Shown here: one piece after another, positions 49,415 through 57,899 of the stretch
How the letters are laid out: each line of letters begins with the position of its first letter
Position numbering within the stretch: position 1 is the first letter of the stretch
Source of the DNA: Sphingomonas taxi
GTDB taxonomy: Bacteria > Pseudomonadota > Alphaproteobacteria > Sphingomonadales > Sphingomonadaceae
Direction of reading: 5' to 3'
Assembly: GCA_003240625.1 (NCBI GenBank)
Contig: QFMX01000006.1
Location: 1-64,000, forward strand
DNA: 64,000 bases
Notes under the pieces: model-generated
Told to the model about the DNA's origin: nothing
The model's database searches: none
The model's input: the letters and a program-made list of their open reading frames with translations, nothing else
Position numbers and translations under genes: made by a program

Positions 49415-49876
49415 TCAGCCGGCCGGCGCTTCCGTCGGGCGCGTCGCGACAAGCCCATTAGAAACGAACGTCATCACCATGACGTCGTCCTGGTTGAACA
49501 CCCGCATCCGGCTCTTGAAGATCCCCATCTCGGGCCGGCTCGCCGACACGCGCTTCTCCAGCACCTCGGTCTCGCAGCGTAGCGTATCCCCCGGATACAC
49601 CGGCTTGATCCACTTCAACTCGTCGATACCCGGCGACCCGAGCCCCGCCTGCTCGTTCTCTTTCAGATGCGCGACCAGCATCGCCATCGTCATCGCGCAC
49701 GTATGCCAGCCACTCGCCGACAACCGCCCGAAATGCGTCTGCGCCGCCGCCTCGTCGGACAGATGAAACGGCTGCGGATCGTATTTCGCTGCGAATTCGG
49801 TCACCTCCTCGCGGGTGACTGCATAGGAGCCGAACGACGCGGTCCGACCGACCTCGATATCCTCGAAATACTGCAC
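49415..49876 (-). CDS. MaoC family dehydratase
   Basis: 153 residues from GTG 49876, preceded by a strong AGGAGAGG. Hot-dog fold with the hydratase motif around FAAKYDPQPFHLSDEAAAQT and FGRLSASGWHTCAM (catalytic Asp and His). Usually hydrates trans-2-enoyl-CoA or a related thioester, perhaps in fatty-acid or branched acid breakdown. Other genes of the pathway are not adjacent. A phosphodiesterase lipoprotein gene lies upstream in the same direction (15 bp). Confidence 0.9.
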   Translation of the reverse strand: MQYFEDIEVGRTASFGSYAVTREEVTEFAAKYDPQPFHLSDEAAAQTHFGRLSASGWHTCAMTMAMLVAHLKENEQAGLGSPGIDELKWIKPVYPGDTLRCETEVLEKRVSASRPEMGIFKSRMRVFNQDDVMVMTFVSNGLVATRPTEAPAG

Positions 49877-49890
49877 GCAAACCTCTCCTC

Positions 49891-51195
49891 TTATCGTTGC
49901 ATCACCTTCTGGAAGGGCGCTGCGGTTCCGTCCAGCCCCGCCTCCGCCGGCAACCCGATCAGGTCGCGCAGCAAGGGCTCGATCGCGACGTTATCGAAGC
50001 TCGGAATCGTCTTGCCGCGAACGAACGCCGGCCCGTTGGCGATGAACAGCGCGCGCATCTCCGGCGCCATGTTGTCGTATCCGTGCATCCCGCCGACCGA
50101 AGCCCGGGTCGGTGCACTCGCATCGACCCGCCAGCCGACATCGGCGAGACACAGATAGCTCGGCACCCGCGGGTTGCGCCCATAATGAAACCGCGCTGGA
50201 ATCTCGCTTTTCCGCCAGCATTGCAGGTGATCGTGCGGCTTCAGCAACCGCGCCTCCAGCGCCGCCTCATGCCCCGGCACCGCGAACAGGGTCGCGTACG
50301 GCCCCATCTCGACAGTGCGATAATCCGCCTTGTCCGCGATCGTATCGAGCGCGACGACGCGCGTGCTGCTGGTGGCCGCCATGCCGTGGTCCGCGACGAT
50401 CACCAGGTTCGCCGGCTGCCCCAGCGCGGCGAGCCCGTCGACCAGCGCGCCAATGCTCGCATCGACATCCGCCACCGCCTGGGTAACGCCCGCGCTGTCC
50501 GGCCCACCCGCATGACCCGCGCTGTCGACCGTATCGAAATACAGCGTCACCAGCTTGGGACGGATCGCCGCAGGCCGCCGCATCCAGTCGATCACCGCGT
50601 TGACGCGCTGCGAGCCCGACACCTGCTGGTTGAACTGCTGCCAGTCGTCCGGCCGCGTACCGCCTTCGATGGCACCATGGCTGTTCGGTTTGGCGGTCCC
50701 CCCGACCGCGACGTTCGCGCCCGGCCAGAACATCGTCGCGGTCCGGATCCCCGCCTTCTCCGCATCGACCCAGATCGGCGAGCTCTCGCTCCACCAGAAC
50801 GGATCGTCCGTCGCCATCGTGAACGTCTCGCCCGGCCGAGCCGGATCCTCCATCTTGTTCCCGACGATCCCGCTGCGATCGGGCCGAAGCCCCGTCACCA
50901 GCGTCCAGTGGTTGGGAAAGGTGACGCTGGGAAACGACGGCCGCATGCTCGCGAACACCCCGCCCGCGCGCAGCCGGTTGAGGTTCGGACTGACGCCGCG
51001 GTCCAAGTAATCCGGCCGGAAGCCGTCGATCGACACGAGTATCGTAACCGGCGCCCGAGCCTCACCCGGCATCGCAGCTGCTGCGGTCGATGCGGGAGCC
51101 GGGGCGGTAATCGGCGCAAGGGCAGGGGGCGTGTACGGATACGCACACCCGGCAAGCGCCAGTCCCAGAAATGCGAGCACAGTCGTCTTCATCAT
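49891..51195 (-). CDS. Alkaline phosphatase-superfamily phosphodiesterase lipoprotein
   Basis: 434 residues from ATG 51195 (ATG 51192 is adjacent). Lipoprotein signal with lipobox LALAGC. The NPP-type catalytic core binds two zinc ions: Asp in VSIDGFRPDYL, nucleophile Thr in FPSVTFPNHWTLVTG, Asp/His in YFDTVDSAGHAGG, Asp-His in VADHGM and His in GGMHGYDN. Hydrolyses phosphodiester bonds of nucleotides, sugars or lipids in the envelope; substrate unknown. maoC follows after 14 bp. Confidence 0.9.
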   Translation of the reverse strand: MMKTTVLAFLGLALAGCAYPYTPPALAPITAPAPASTAAAAMPGEARAPVTILVSIDGFRPDYLDRGVSPNLNRLRAGGVFASMRPSFPSVTFPNHWTLVTGLRPDRSGIVGNKMEDPARPGETFTMATDDPFWWSESSPIWVDAEKAGIRTATMFWPGANVAVGGTAKPNSHGAIEGGTRPDDWQQFNQQVSGSQRVNAVIDWMRRPAAIRPKLVTLYFDTVDSAGHAGGPDSAGVTQAVADVDASIGALVDGLAALGQPANLVIVADHGMAATSSTRVVALDTIADKADYRTVEMGPYATLFAVPGHEAALEARLLKPHDHLQCWRKSEIPARFHYGRNPRVPSYLCLADVGWRVDASAPTRASVGGMHGYDNMAPEMRALFIANGPAFVRGKTIPSFDNVAIEPLLRDLIGLPAEAGLDGTAAPFQKVMQR

Positions 51196-51300
51196 AACCG
51201 TTCGTCCCGAGCAGGTGCCGACCTCGCGCGATCCCTACTCGGCACGACAGGAGAGGGAAACCCGTTCGCGTCGTGGATCTGGCCGCCCAATGACAAGCAC

Positions 51301-51400
51301 CACCCCGGCGGAGGCCGGGGCCCAGTTGGGGGACATCGCCGATACGCGTTGCGCGTCGTTATTCCGACCTACCCAACTGGACCCCGGCCTCCGCCGGGGA
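51301..51400. repeat. Inverted repeat, family F (copy 2)
   Basis: ACCCCGGCGGAGGCCGGGGC then CCAGTTGGG at left; CCCAACTGGACCCCGGCCTC then CGCCGGGG at right. Between convergent-side ends of the phosphodiesterase and the barrel gene. Confidence 0.87.
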
Positions 51401-51423
51401 GGCAGGATTATTTGGCTAAGAAC

Positions 51424-53058
51424 CTACAACCCCACCGCCAGCTTGCTGAATAAGGTCCAGCTCACCGGCGTCCTCCCATAAGCCGCCTCCAACGCCGCCG
51501 GCTTAGCATACGCCGCGACAGTCCCCCCCAGCGCCAACCCCAGCGGCCCGACGATCGGCACCCGGTACGCATACCCGACCTCAGCCTTCGTCACGCGAAA
51601 CTTCCGATCGTGCAGCGGATCGTCATGGTCCGGAAAAAGCTCATCATTCGCCACGTTCTCTACCCGCCCAAACACCGCATGCCGCGGCGTCAGCTCGTAA
51701 TTGACCTCCGCCAGGAACGCGCTCAGCTTCTCCCCCGGCACCCGGTCCTTCAGACTATACGCAAACGTCGTCGCCAGCCCGCCCCGCGCATATTGCACGC
51801 TCGCGGTCGAGCGGTTCTCGTCCTCGCCCGGATGCTGCGCCTCGGGCTCCTTCAGCCGGCCATGGCTCACCTGCACCGCCCAGAACGGCGACGGCGTCCA
51901 CGTCCCCCGCACGCTCCACGAATCGAGTCGCGGCGTCTCGATCCCCCAACGATGCTCGTCCGGCTCGCGTCCCTTGAACGCCGAAGCCTCCAGCTGGAAC
52001 GCCGGCGTCGCATAACCCGCCGTCACCACGCCGTAGGTGATATGCGTCGAATCGAACCAGTGATGCGTGATCGGCGACATCGGCTGATACCGCGCCGACC
52101 CCCGGTGCATGAACGCGCTCGGTCCCAGCGCCGGCTCGCCGACCGGCCCGCCATACAGGAACAGCGTGTTGCCGTTCCCCAGCCGGTAATCGACCTTCGC
52201 GGCAAGCTCCATGAACAGGTCATGCGGATGCTGCCGATCGACCAGCGGCCGGTCGTTCGCGAGCTCGCCCGTCGCGAACAAGTTCGTGTAGCCCCGCGCG
52301 CCCATCAACGGCTCGAGGCTGTTCATCGCCCGCAGCTGGATATGCCAGCGGTCGCCCAGGTCGCGATCCGCCATCAGCATCGCCATCGACTGCACGAACG
52401 CCTCGCTCTTCCCGCGCGGTCCCCCCTGGTCGGTGACGACGCCCCACGCATAGCCATGCGCCATCAGCATCCACTCGCCCGCCTGCGTCATATACCCACG
52501 CATCGGCCCCTCGGCGGCCGGCAGCCGCGACGTCCCGCTACCTTGGCTATAGAAGCCGGCGGAAGTCCCCATCGCCATCCCCGCCATCGCCGACCCCGCC
52601 GGCATCCTCGCCACCGCCGCATCGGACGCCGCGCGATAGGCGGGGTCCACGATCATCGCATGCCCCATCGCGCCGTGGTCCATGGCACCATGATCCATGG
52701 CTATCCCAGGCATCGCCGAGTGATCCATCTGCGCATGATCCATTCCCGGCATCGCAGACGGCGCGGCCGGAGTCGGCGGCGCGACCGGAGCAGCGTGCCC
52801 CATCGCCGAATGGTCCATCGTCGAATGATCGACCGTACCGCCAGACTGCGGCGGACGAGCGGCTGGGGCGGCCTTAGTCACCGGCCGCGATTTGACCTTC
52901 TTCACCGTCTTCTTGGGAGCCGCATCCGGCATCGTCATGCCCGGCATGGCCATGGAATGTTGCGCTACCGCAGCAACCGGCAGCACCGTCCCAACGACAC
53001 CACCCGCAAGCAGCATCGCCCTCACGGCACCAGCCGCGAGAAACCTATATCCAGTCAT
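51424..53058 (-). CDS. Outer-membrane barrel with a Met/His-rich metal-binding N-terminus
   Basis: 544 residues. Signal peptide (about 1-32), then about 130 residues dense in Met and His (SMAMPGMTMPDA, MDHSTMDHSAMGH, MDHAQMDHSAMPG, MDHGAMDHGAMGH), followed from about 185 by alternating strands of a beta barrel (WEMLMAHGYAWGVV-like EWMLMAHGYAWGVVTD, DRWHIQLRAMNSLEPLMGAR, FLYGGPVGEPALGPSAFMHR, SVQYARGGLATTFAYSLK). The layout recalls the CopB/PcoB copper proteins, but the barrel seems a distinct family. Likely copper or silver handling at the outer membrane; inferred. Follows a small HGCIGC protein in one operon. Confidence 0.75.
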   Translation of the reverse strand: MTGYRFLAAGAVRAMLLAGGVVGTVLPVAAVAQHSMAMPGMTMPDAAPKKTVKKVKSRPVTKAAPAARPPQSGGTVDHSTMDHSAMGHAAPVAPPTPAAPSAMPGMDHAQMDHSAMPGIAMDHGAMDHGAMGHAMIVDPAYRAASDAAVARMPAGSAMAGMAMGTSAGFYSQGSGTSRLPAAEGPMRGYMTQAGEWMLMAHGYAWGVVTDQGGPRGKSEAFVQSMAMLMADRDLGDRWHIQLRAMNSLEPLMGARGYTNLFATGELANDRPLVDRQHPHDLFMELAAKVDYRLGNGNTLFLYGGPVGEPALGPSAFMHRGSARYQPMSPITHHWFDSTHITYGVVTAGYATPAFQLEASAFKGREPDEHRWGIETPRLDSWSVRGTWTPSPFWAVQVSHGRLKEPEAQHPGEDENRSTASVQYARGGLATTFAYSLKDRVPGEKLSAFLAEVNYELTPRHAVFGRVENVANDELFPDHDDPLHDRKFRVTKAEVGYAYRVPIVGPLGLALGGTVAAYAKPAALEAAYGRTPVSWTLFSKLAVGL

Positions 53059-53109
53059 TAGTATATCCTTGGAAAAGCCTGAAAATCGGGGCGCATCAGC
53101 ACCCGACGA

Positions 53110-53475
53110 TCAAGCCTCTCGCGGAGGCCGCAAAGCCGGCGCGACGCCAGCCCCAAGATCCAGCACCGCCACCCGCTCGGTCACCATGACCGACTCCCGC
53201 AACGCCACGCCGAGAACGCGGGCGCCATTCCAGTTCGAAGGCGGCACGCACCCGATACACCCATGCAGCGCGGTAGCCTTCCGATCAGGCGCCTCGTGAC
53301 CCGCCCGATGATCCGACCCATGATCCGACACGGACTCATGCGCCCCACCCATCGCCGCCATATCCATGACGACGGCAGGCCGCCGCGAAGCAGACGTGTC
53401 ATGGCACGCCGCCGGCGCCACCGCAGGAAACGCAAACGCAGCAAGGAGCAAAGCCAGGATCAGGCGCGCGAGCAT
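53110..53475 (-). CDS. Small secreted protein with His/Met stretch and CxxC
   Basis: 121 residues. Signal peptide (LARLILALLLAAFAFPAVAP), then MDMAAMGGAHESVSDHGSDH with several His and Met, and HGCIGCVPPSN with a CxxC. These are candidate metal ligands. It precedes the Met/His-rich barrel by 51 bp in the same direction, so both are likely one metal-response operon. The family resembles short Cys/His proteins found beside copper genes, but no name was assigned. Confidence 0.68.
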   Translation of the reverse strand: MLARLILALLLAAFAFPAVAPAACHDTSASRRPAVVMDMAAMGGAHESVSDHGSDHRAGHEAPDRKATALHGCIGCVPPSNWNGARVLGVALRESVMVTERVAVLDLGAGVAPALRPPREA

Positions 53476-53601
53476 GCCCCCGGTCTACCCGCCCGCACGA
53501 CCCGCCACAACCTCGCAGTCTCCCCTTGACCCCGCCAAAGCCCACACAGCGCCAACCTGCACAGCCTTGCCCGCAAGCCGCGAAAGGTTCAGCCTCAGCC
53601 A

Positions 53602-53841
53602 ATGAAGACCCCAACGCACCCCGAACGCACCAAAACCCCAAGCACCCCCGCCGCAAAAGTCTCGATCAGGATCGGCAAGCGCACGACCTTCGACGCCTCG
53701 GTCACCACCGCCGGCCTACTATCGGTCGGCGCGCTCGTATCCGGGATCCTCCTGTCCAGCGCCGTCATAGTCGCCGCCGCAGGTCGCAAAGCCGCAAGAC
53801 GACCGCTGGCCTTGCCCGATCATACCAAGACCGACGCTTAG
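53602..53841 (+). CDS. Predicted small membrane protein
   Basis: 79 residues. An N-terminal Thr/Pro/Lys-rich part (MKTPTHPERTKTPSTPAAKV) is followed by ASVTTAGLLSVGALVSGILL SSAVIVAAAG-type hydrophobic segment (about 32-60) and a basic end. There is no convincing ribosome-binding site, and an opposite-strand frame also exists, so this is uncertain. Confidence 0.42.
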   Translation: MKTPTHPERTKTPSTPAAKVSIRIGKRTTFDASVTTAGLLSVGALVSGILLSSAVIVAAAGRKAARRPLALPDHTKTDA

Positions 53842-53979
53842 CGCACTATTGCTGCCGTTAGTTCATAGTCGTAGCGCGCCGGAAAGCAGGCGCTAAACAG
53901 ATCATCTTGACCGGCATCCGCATCTACGGAACGAAGACCGTTCAACTGCCTCTCACCAGAAGGTTTCTCGTAGATCCTG

Positions 53980-54492
53980 TCAGTTAGTTTTTCTATACAC
54001 CTGATTATAGACGATCGGCGTAGAGAACAGCGGGTTGACGATGGTGGTATTCTCCACCAAGTCCTGGCCGACACTATGATACTTTGACGTCCGCTCGCCG
54101 TATTCGCCACGGAATGTTAGAGCGATGGTTCCGCCATCCGATTTTACCGATACATCGAAAACAAGTTCTGGGATGAGCTTCCACTTGATCGGCTCTTCGC
54201 CTAACCAAACTACGATAGGTGTTTTGGCATCATATGCGATCCCGAATCGACGTCCTGCGGTGGAAATTCTAATTCTATTTACCGCAATGGACTTGCGGAG
54301 CCTCATCCGAATGCGAGGGCGCTTGTCGTCGGGAATTTTGGCGGTAGCGCCGTCGATCACCTTAAAAGCGTTGTCACTCCGCGCGTTGTCCAGTTCATAG
54401 ATCCCTGAAACCACACCTTGCACCGGGCTCGCGGAGCCTGAGGCAGAACTCAAGATGGCAACTCCAATCGCCGCCGACAAAGTATGACGCAT
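53980..54492 (-). CDS. Secreted protein of unknown function in a relatively AT-rich segment
   Basis: 170 residues from ATG 54492, with GAGGA upstream (GTG 54495 also in frame). Signal peptide (MRHTLSAAIGVAILSSASGS, ASP). The mature part has beta-type stretches such as RIRISTAGRRFGIAYDAKTP, IVVWLGEEPIKWKLIPELVF and DGGTIALTFRGEYGERTSKY. No domain recognised. The base composition of 53.9-54.6 kb is visibly lower in GC than the surroundings, which may mean recent transfer. Confidence 0.65.
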   Translation of the reverse strand: MRHTLSAAIGVAILSSASGSASPVQGVVSGIYELDNARSDNAFKVIDGATAKIPDDKRPRIRMRLRKSIAVNRIRISTAGRRFGIAYDAKTPIVVWLGEEPIKWKLIPELVFDVSVKSDGGTIALTFRGEYGERTSKYHSVGQDLVENTTIVNPLFSTPIVYNQVYRKTN

Positions 54493-54657
54493 CACACGCT
54501 CCTCAAATTCCGCTGCTCGCCGGTCGGGGGTAGCAACGATCCGGATTAGCGCATAGGTTATGCCTTAGGTGTCGGAGCGGGGACTTTCTCTTTCCGGCTG
54601 CGAAGCCAGCAACCCACCGATAAGTCTTCGTCAACCGCTACGCCCATATGGTGCGTC

Positions 54658-55059
54658 ATGGAGCGCTCCTTTATCGCGGTCACGGCGGTCGCCTCGACAT
54701 TGATGTTTGCTGGTGTCTGGAAAGCCACCGAACCGCAGCCGGCTGCACCCCCAGCCATCGTCGATACCAAGGCTGCACCCGAAATGCCGGTTACCGCGCC
54801 GCCAGCGCTGCGGCGTCATGTCGTCGCGCCTGCCCGGCCAGTCGTTGACGCCGAGCCCTATAACGTCGTTCGACCGGCATACCGATCATCGACCCAGGCT
54901 CGCCAGTCAGTCAGCGCCGGATCGGAAAGCTCGGTCTTCTACAGCGGGTGTCGCGAAGTGCGGGCGGCGGGGGCCGCACCGCTCCACCGCGGCCAGCCGG
55001 GCTATCGTGCCGGGATGGACGGCGACGGCGACGGGATAGCCTGCGAAAACTATCGCTGA
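54658..55059 (+). CDS. Excalibur calcium-binding domain protein
   Basis: 133 residues. A possible N-terminal signal/anchor (RSFIAVTAVASTLMFAGVWK), a Pro/Ala-rich linker, then a C-terminal Excalibur domain: FYSGCREVRAAGAAPLHRGQ, PGYRAGMDGDGDGIACENYR, with the calcium-binding DxDxDGxxCE motif and two cysteines for a disulfide. Usually found in extracellular proteins, sometimes with nucleases; no other domain is fused here. Convergent with ychF. Confidence 0.85.
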   Translation: MERSFIAVTAVASTLMFAGVWKATEPQPAAPPAIVDTKAAPEMPVTAPPALRRHVVAPARPVVDAEPYNVVRPAYRSSTQARQSVSAGSESSVFYSGCREVRAAGAAPLHRGQPGYRAGMDGDGDGIACENYR

Positions 55060-55077
55060 CCCGCCGCCGCCAAATCC

Positions 55078-56175
55078 TCAGCTATGCAGGAAATGCATCA
55101 CGTCGCCGTCCTGCACGACGTACGCCTTGCCTTCCGCGCGCAGCTTGCCCGCCTCGCGCGCCTTCGACTCGCCACCCAGCGCGATGAAGTCGTCGAACGC
55201 GATCGTCTCGGCGCGGATGAAGCCCTTTTCGAAATCGCCGTGGATCTCGCCTGCCGCCTGCGGGGCGGTCGCGCCCTCGTGGACGGTCCAGGCACGTGCT
55301 TCCTTCGGGCCGACCGTGAAGAACGTCAGCAGGTGCAGCAGCTTGTACCCCGCGGTGATGACGCGGGCGAGACCGGTCTCTTTCAGCCCCAGCTCGCCGA
55401 GAAACTCGCCGCGATCCTCGGCCGGCATCGTCGCGATTTCCGCCTCAATCGCGGCCGACACCACGACCGCTTCCGCGCCCTCGGCCTTCGCCTTTTCGAA
55501 CACCCGCGCCGACAGCGCATTGCCGTTCGCCGCATCGCCCTCGTCGACGTTGCACACGTACAGCACCGGCTTGGCCGTCAGCAGCTGCGCCTGCGCGAAC
55601 ACGCGCGCCTCGTCCTCGTCCTTCGGCACGGTCAGCCGCGCGGGCTTGCCTTCGCGGAGCAATTCGAGCGCCTGGCCGAGTACGGCGGCGCCGATCTTGG
55701 CTTCCTTGTCGCCCTGCATGCCCTTCTTGGCGAGGTTGGGGACGCGCTTCTCGAGGCTTTCGAGATCGCTCAGCATCAGCTCGGTGTCGACCGTCTCGGC
55801 GTCGGCGATCGGGTCGACCTTGTTGTCGACATGCGTCACGTCGCCATTCTCGAAGCAGCGCAGCACGTGGACGATCGCGTCGACCTCGCGGATGTTGCCG
55901 AGGAACTGGTTGCCGAGCCCTTCGCCCTTCGACGCGCCGCGCACCAGCCCGGCGATGTCGACGAAGCCCAATTGCGTCTCGATGATCTTCTGCGATCCGG
56001 CGATCTTCGCCAGCGCGTCGAGCCGCTTGTCGGGCACGCCGACGTTACCGACGTTCGGCTCGATCGTGCAGAACGGATAGTTCGCCGCCTGCGCCGCGGC
56101 CGTCTCGGTCAGCGCGTTGAAGAGAGTGGACTTGCCGACGTTCGGCAGCCCCACGATGCCGCAGCGAAAACCCAT
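55078..56175 (-). CDS. ychF: Ribosome-binding ATPase YchF
   Basis: 365 residues. Obg-type P-loop protein that prefers ATP. G1 motif GLPNVGKSTLFNALT; G3 DIAGLVRGASKGEGLGNQF; altered G4 (NVDE in VLYVCNVDEGDA instead of NKxD), the hallmark of ATP preference. A coiled-coil insertion and a C-terminal TGS-like domain (LLTFFTVGPKEARAWTVHEG, GDVMHFLHS) follow. Involved in translation and oxidative stress control. Confidence 0.97.
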   Translation of the reverse strand: MGFRCGIVGLPNVGKSTLFNALTETAAAQAANYPFCTIEPNVGNVGVPDKRLDALAKIAGSQKIIETQLGFVDIAGLVRGASKGEGLGNQFLGNIREVDAIVHVLRCFENGDVTHVDNKVDPIADAETVDTELMLSDLESLEKRVPNLAKKGMQGDKEAKIGAAVLGQALELLREGKPARLTVPKDEDEARVFAQAQLLTAKPVLYVCNVDEGDAANGNALSARVFEKAKAEGAEAVVVSAAIEAEIATMPAEDRGEFLGELGLKETGLARVITAGYKLLHLLTFFTVGPKEARAWTVHEGATAPQAAGEIHGDFEKGFIRAETIAFDDFIALGGESKAREAGKLRAEGKAYVVQDGDVMHFLHS

Positions 56176-56270
56176 GATATGCCCTTGGTATAAGAATGTG
56201 GTGGCGCTTTAGGGCAGGGCGGGGCGGAAGGCCAGTGAAGGCCGCGCCGGCGGCCTGTGTTTCCCATCCT

Positions 56271-56382
56271 GCTCCCATCCCTGAAAGGGAGGGGCTGGGG
56301 GTGGGTAGGCCAGCTCGAGCCGCAACCGTCCCACGATCCGGAAACCGACCCACCCCCGACGCCTCCCTTCCAGGGATGGGAG
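56271..56382. repeat. Palindromic repeat, family A (copy 5)
   Basis: GCTCCCATCCCTGAAAGGGA then GGGGCTGGGGGTGGGTAGGC at left; CGACCCACCCCCGACGCCTC then CCTTCCAGGGATGGGAG at right. Paired substitutions (CCCATCCC/GGGATGGG) keep the arms complementary, evidence that pairing is maintained or the arms are co-copied. Confidence 0.92.
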
Positions 56383-56455
56383 AAGCTCAACGCATCACGG
56401 AACACACTGCGCCCTGATCGACCCACTCGATTGCCGCAGTGCAGCAAAATAAACA

Positions 56456-56467
56456 TACCGACCGGTA
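56456..56467. promoter_or_regulatory. Candidate TetR-type operator before the alcohol dehydrogenase
   Basis: TACC-GACC-GGTA inverted half-sites, in the context ACATACCGACCGGTAGTTAT, 59 bp before the adh ATG and near the expected promoter. It resembles sites bound by TetR-family regulators; no tetR gene is adjacent. Confidence 0.4.
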
Positions 56468-56525
56468 GTTATCATAGGGTCGACGCTTATATCCCGAGCC
56501 CAGCTTGAGATAGATCAGGACCTTC

Positions 56526-57590
56526 ATGACCACGACCGCCCACGGCTATGCCGCGCAATCCCCCGAAACCCCGCTCGCGCCCTTCAGCTTCGAGCGCCGC
56601 GAACCCGGCAAGACCGACGTCGCGATCGACATCGCGTTCTGCGGCGTCTGCCATTCCGACCTCCACACCGCCAAGGGCGAATGGGAAGGCACGCTCTACC
56701 CCTGCGTCCCCGGCCACGAGATTGTCGGTCACGTCACCGCGGTCGGCAGCGACGTCACCAAGTTCAAGGTCGGCGACGTCGTCGGCGTCGGCTGCATGGT
56801 CGACAGCTGCGGCGAGTGCCCGTCGTGCAAGGATGGCGAGGAGCAATATTGCGAGACGACCGGCTTCGTCGGCACGTATAACGGCCCCGATCCCGTGCTC
56901 GGCGGCCACACCTTCGGCGGCTATTCGGACAAGATCGTCGTCGACCAAGGCTTCGTGCTGAAGGTCTCGCATCCCGAAGCCGACCTCGCCGCGGTCGCGC
57001 CTTTGCTATGCGCCGGCATCACCACCTATTCGCCGCTGAAGCACTGGAAGGTCGGCCCCGGCCAGAAGGTCGGCATCGTCGGTCTCGGCGGTCTCGGCCA
57101 CATGGGCGTCAAGATCGCCAACGCGATGGGCGCCGAGGTCTACGTCTTCTCGACCTCGCCCAACAAGCGCGACGATGCCAAGCGTCTCGGTGCCAAGGAC
57201 CTGATCGTCTCGAAGGACGAAGCCGCGATGGCCGAGCACGCCAACAGCTTCGACTTCATCCTGAACACCGTCGCGGCGAGCCACAACCTCGACACGTTCA
57301 CCGCGCTGCTCAAGCGCGACGGCACGATGACTCTGGTCGGCGTCCCCGAGCACGCGCATCCGTCGCCCTCGGTCGGCAATTTGATCTTCAAGCGCCGCGC
57401 GATCGCCGGCTCGCTGATCGGCGGCATCGCCGAGACGCAGGAGATGCTCGATTTCTGCAACGAGCACGGGCTGGTATCGGACATCGAGATGATCCGCATG
57501 GACGAGATCGAACCGTCCTATCAGCGCATGGTGAAGAGCGACGTAAAGTACCGCTTCGTCATCGACATGGCGACGATGAAGACGGCGTAA
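56526..57590 (+). CDS. NAD(P)-dependent alcohol/aldehyde dehydrogenase of the YahK type
   Basis: 354 residues. Zinc MDR family: catalytic zinc in CGVCHSDLH and GHEIVGHV, structural zinc in CGECPSCKDGEEQYC (four Cys), Rossmann GLGGLGHMG. Closest in pattern to cinnamyl-alcohol/YahK/Ahr aldehyde reductases (GTYNGPDPVLGGHTFGGYSD), which reduce a range of aldehydes with NADPH. Probably aldehyde detoxification; cofactor is inferred. A TetR-type operator lies upstream. Confidence 0.93.
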   Translation: MTTTAHGYAAQSPETPLAPFSFERREPGKTDVAIDIAFCGVCHSDLHTAKGEWEGTLYPCVPGHEIVGHVTAVGSDVTKFKVGDVVGVGCMVDSCGECPSCKDGEEQYCETTGFVGTYNGPDPVLGGHTFGGYSDKIVVDQGFVLKVSHPEADLAAVAPLLCAGITTYSPLKHWKVGPGQKVGIVGLGGLGHMGVKIANAMGAEVYVFSTSPNKRDDAKRLGAKDLIVSKDEAAMAEHANSFDFILNTVAASHNLDTFTALLKRDGTMTLVGVPEHAHPSPSVGNLIFKRRAIAGSLIGGIAETQEMLDFCNEHGLVSDIEMIRMDEIEPSYQRMVKSDVKYRFVIDMATMKTA

Positions 57591-57630
57591 TCGGGCGGGG
57601 GGCGTGCGTTGTATGGCGCAGTCCCCACTG

Positions 57631-57727
57631 CTCCCTCCCCTTCAGGGGAGGGTCGGGGTGGGGCAGTGCCACGAGAGCTTGCATTTGCGGCCAAGCCCCA
57701 CCCCAACCCTCCCCTGAAGGGGAGGGG
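57631..57727. repeat. Palindromic repeat, family H
   Basis: CTCCCTCCCCTTCAGGGGAG then GGTCGGGGTGGGGC at left; GCCCCACCCCAACCCTCCCC then TGAAGGGGAGGG at right. Only one copy in the window; same two-hairpin plan as family A. Confidence 0.85.
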
Positions 57728-57757
57728 GAAGAAATGAGGGTAACGCTTCTATAACCA

Positions 57758-57860
57758 CCACCCCGGCGAAGGCCGGGGCCCAATTGGTGCGGCCAATTTG
57801 ATGAAGGACGGTCCTTCGTTATCAAAGTTTCCCAATTGGGCCCCGGCCTCCGCCGGGGTG
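57758..57860. repeat. Inverted repeat, family F (copy 3)
   Basis: CACCCCGGCGAAGGCCGGGG then CCCAATTGG at left; CCCAATTGGGCCCCGGCCTC then CGCCGGGGTG at right, with an inner inverted pair AAGGACGGTCCTTCG. Follows family H, before the oxygenase gene. Confidence 0.87.
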
Positions 57861-57899
57861 GAATTACCTATCCCGCCGCGCCGCATCGCGGCACCCCGC

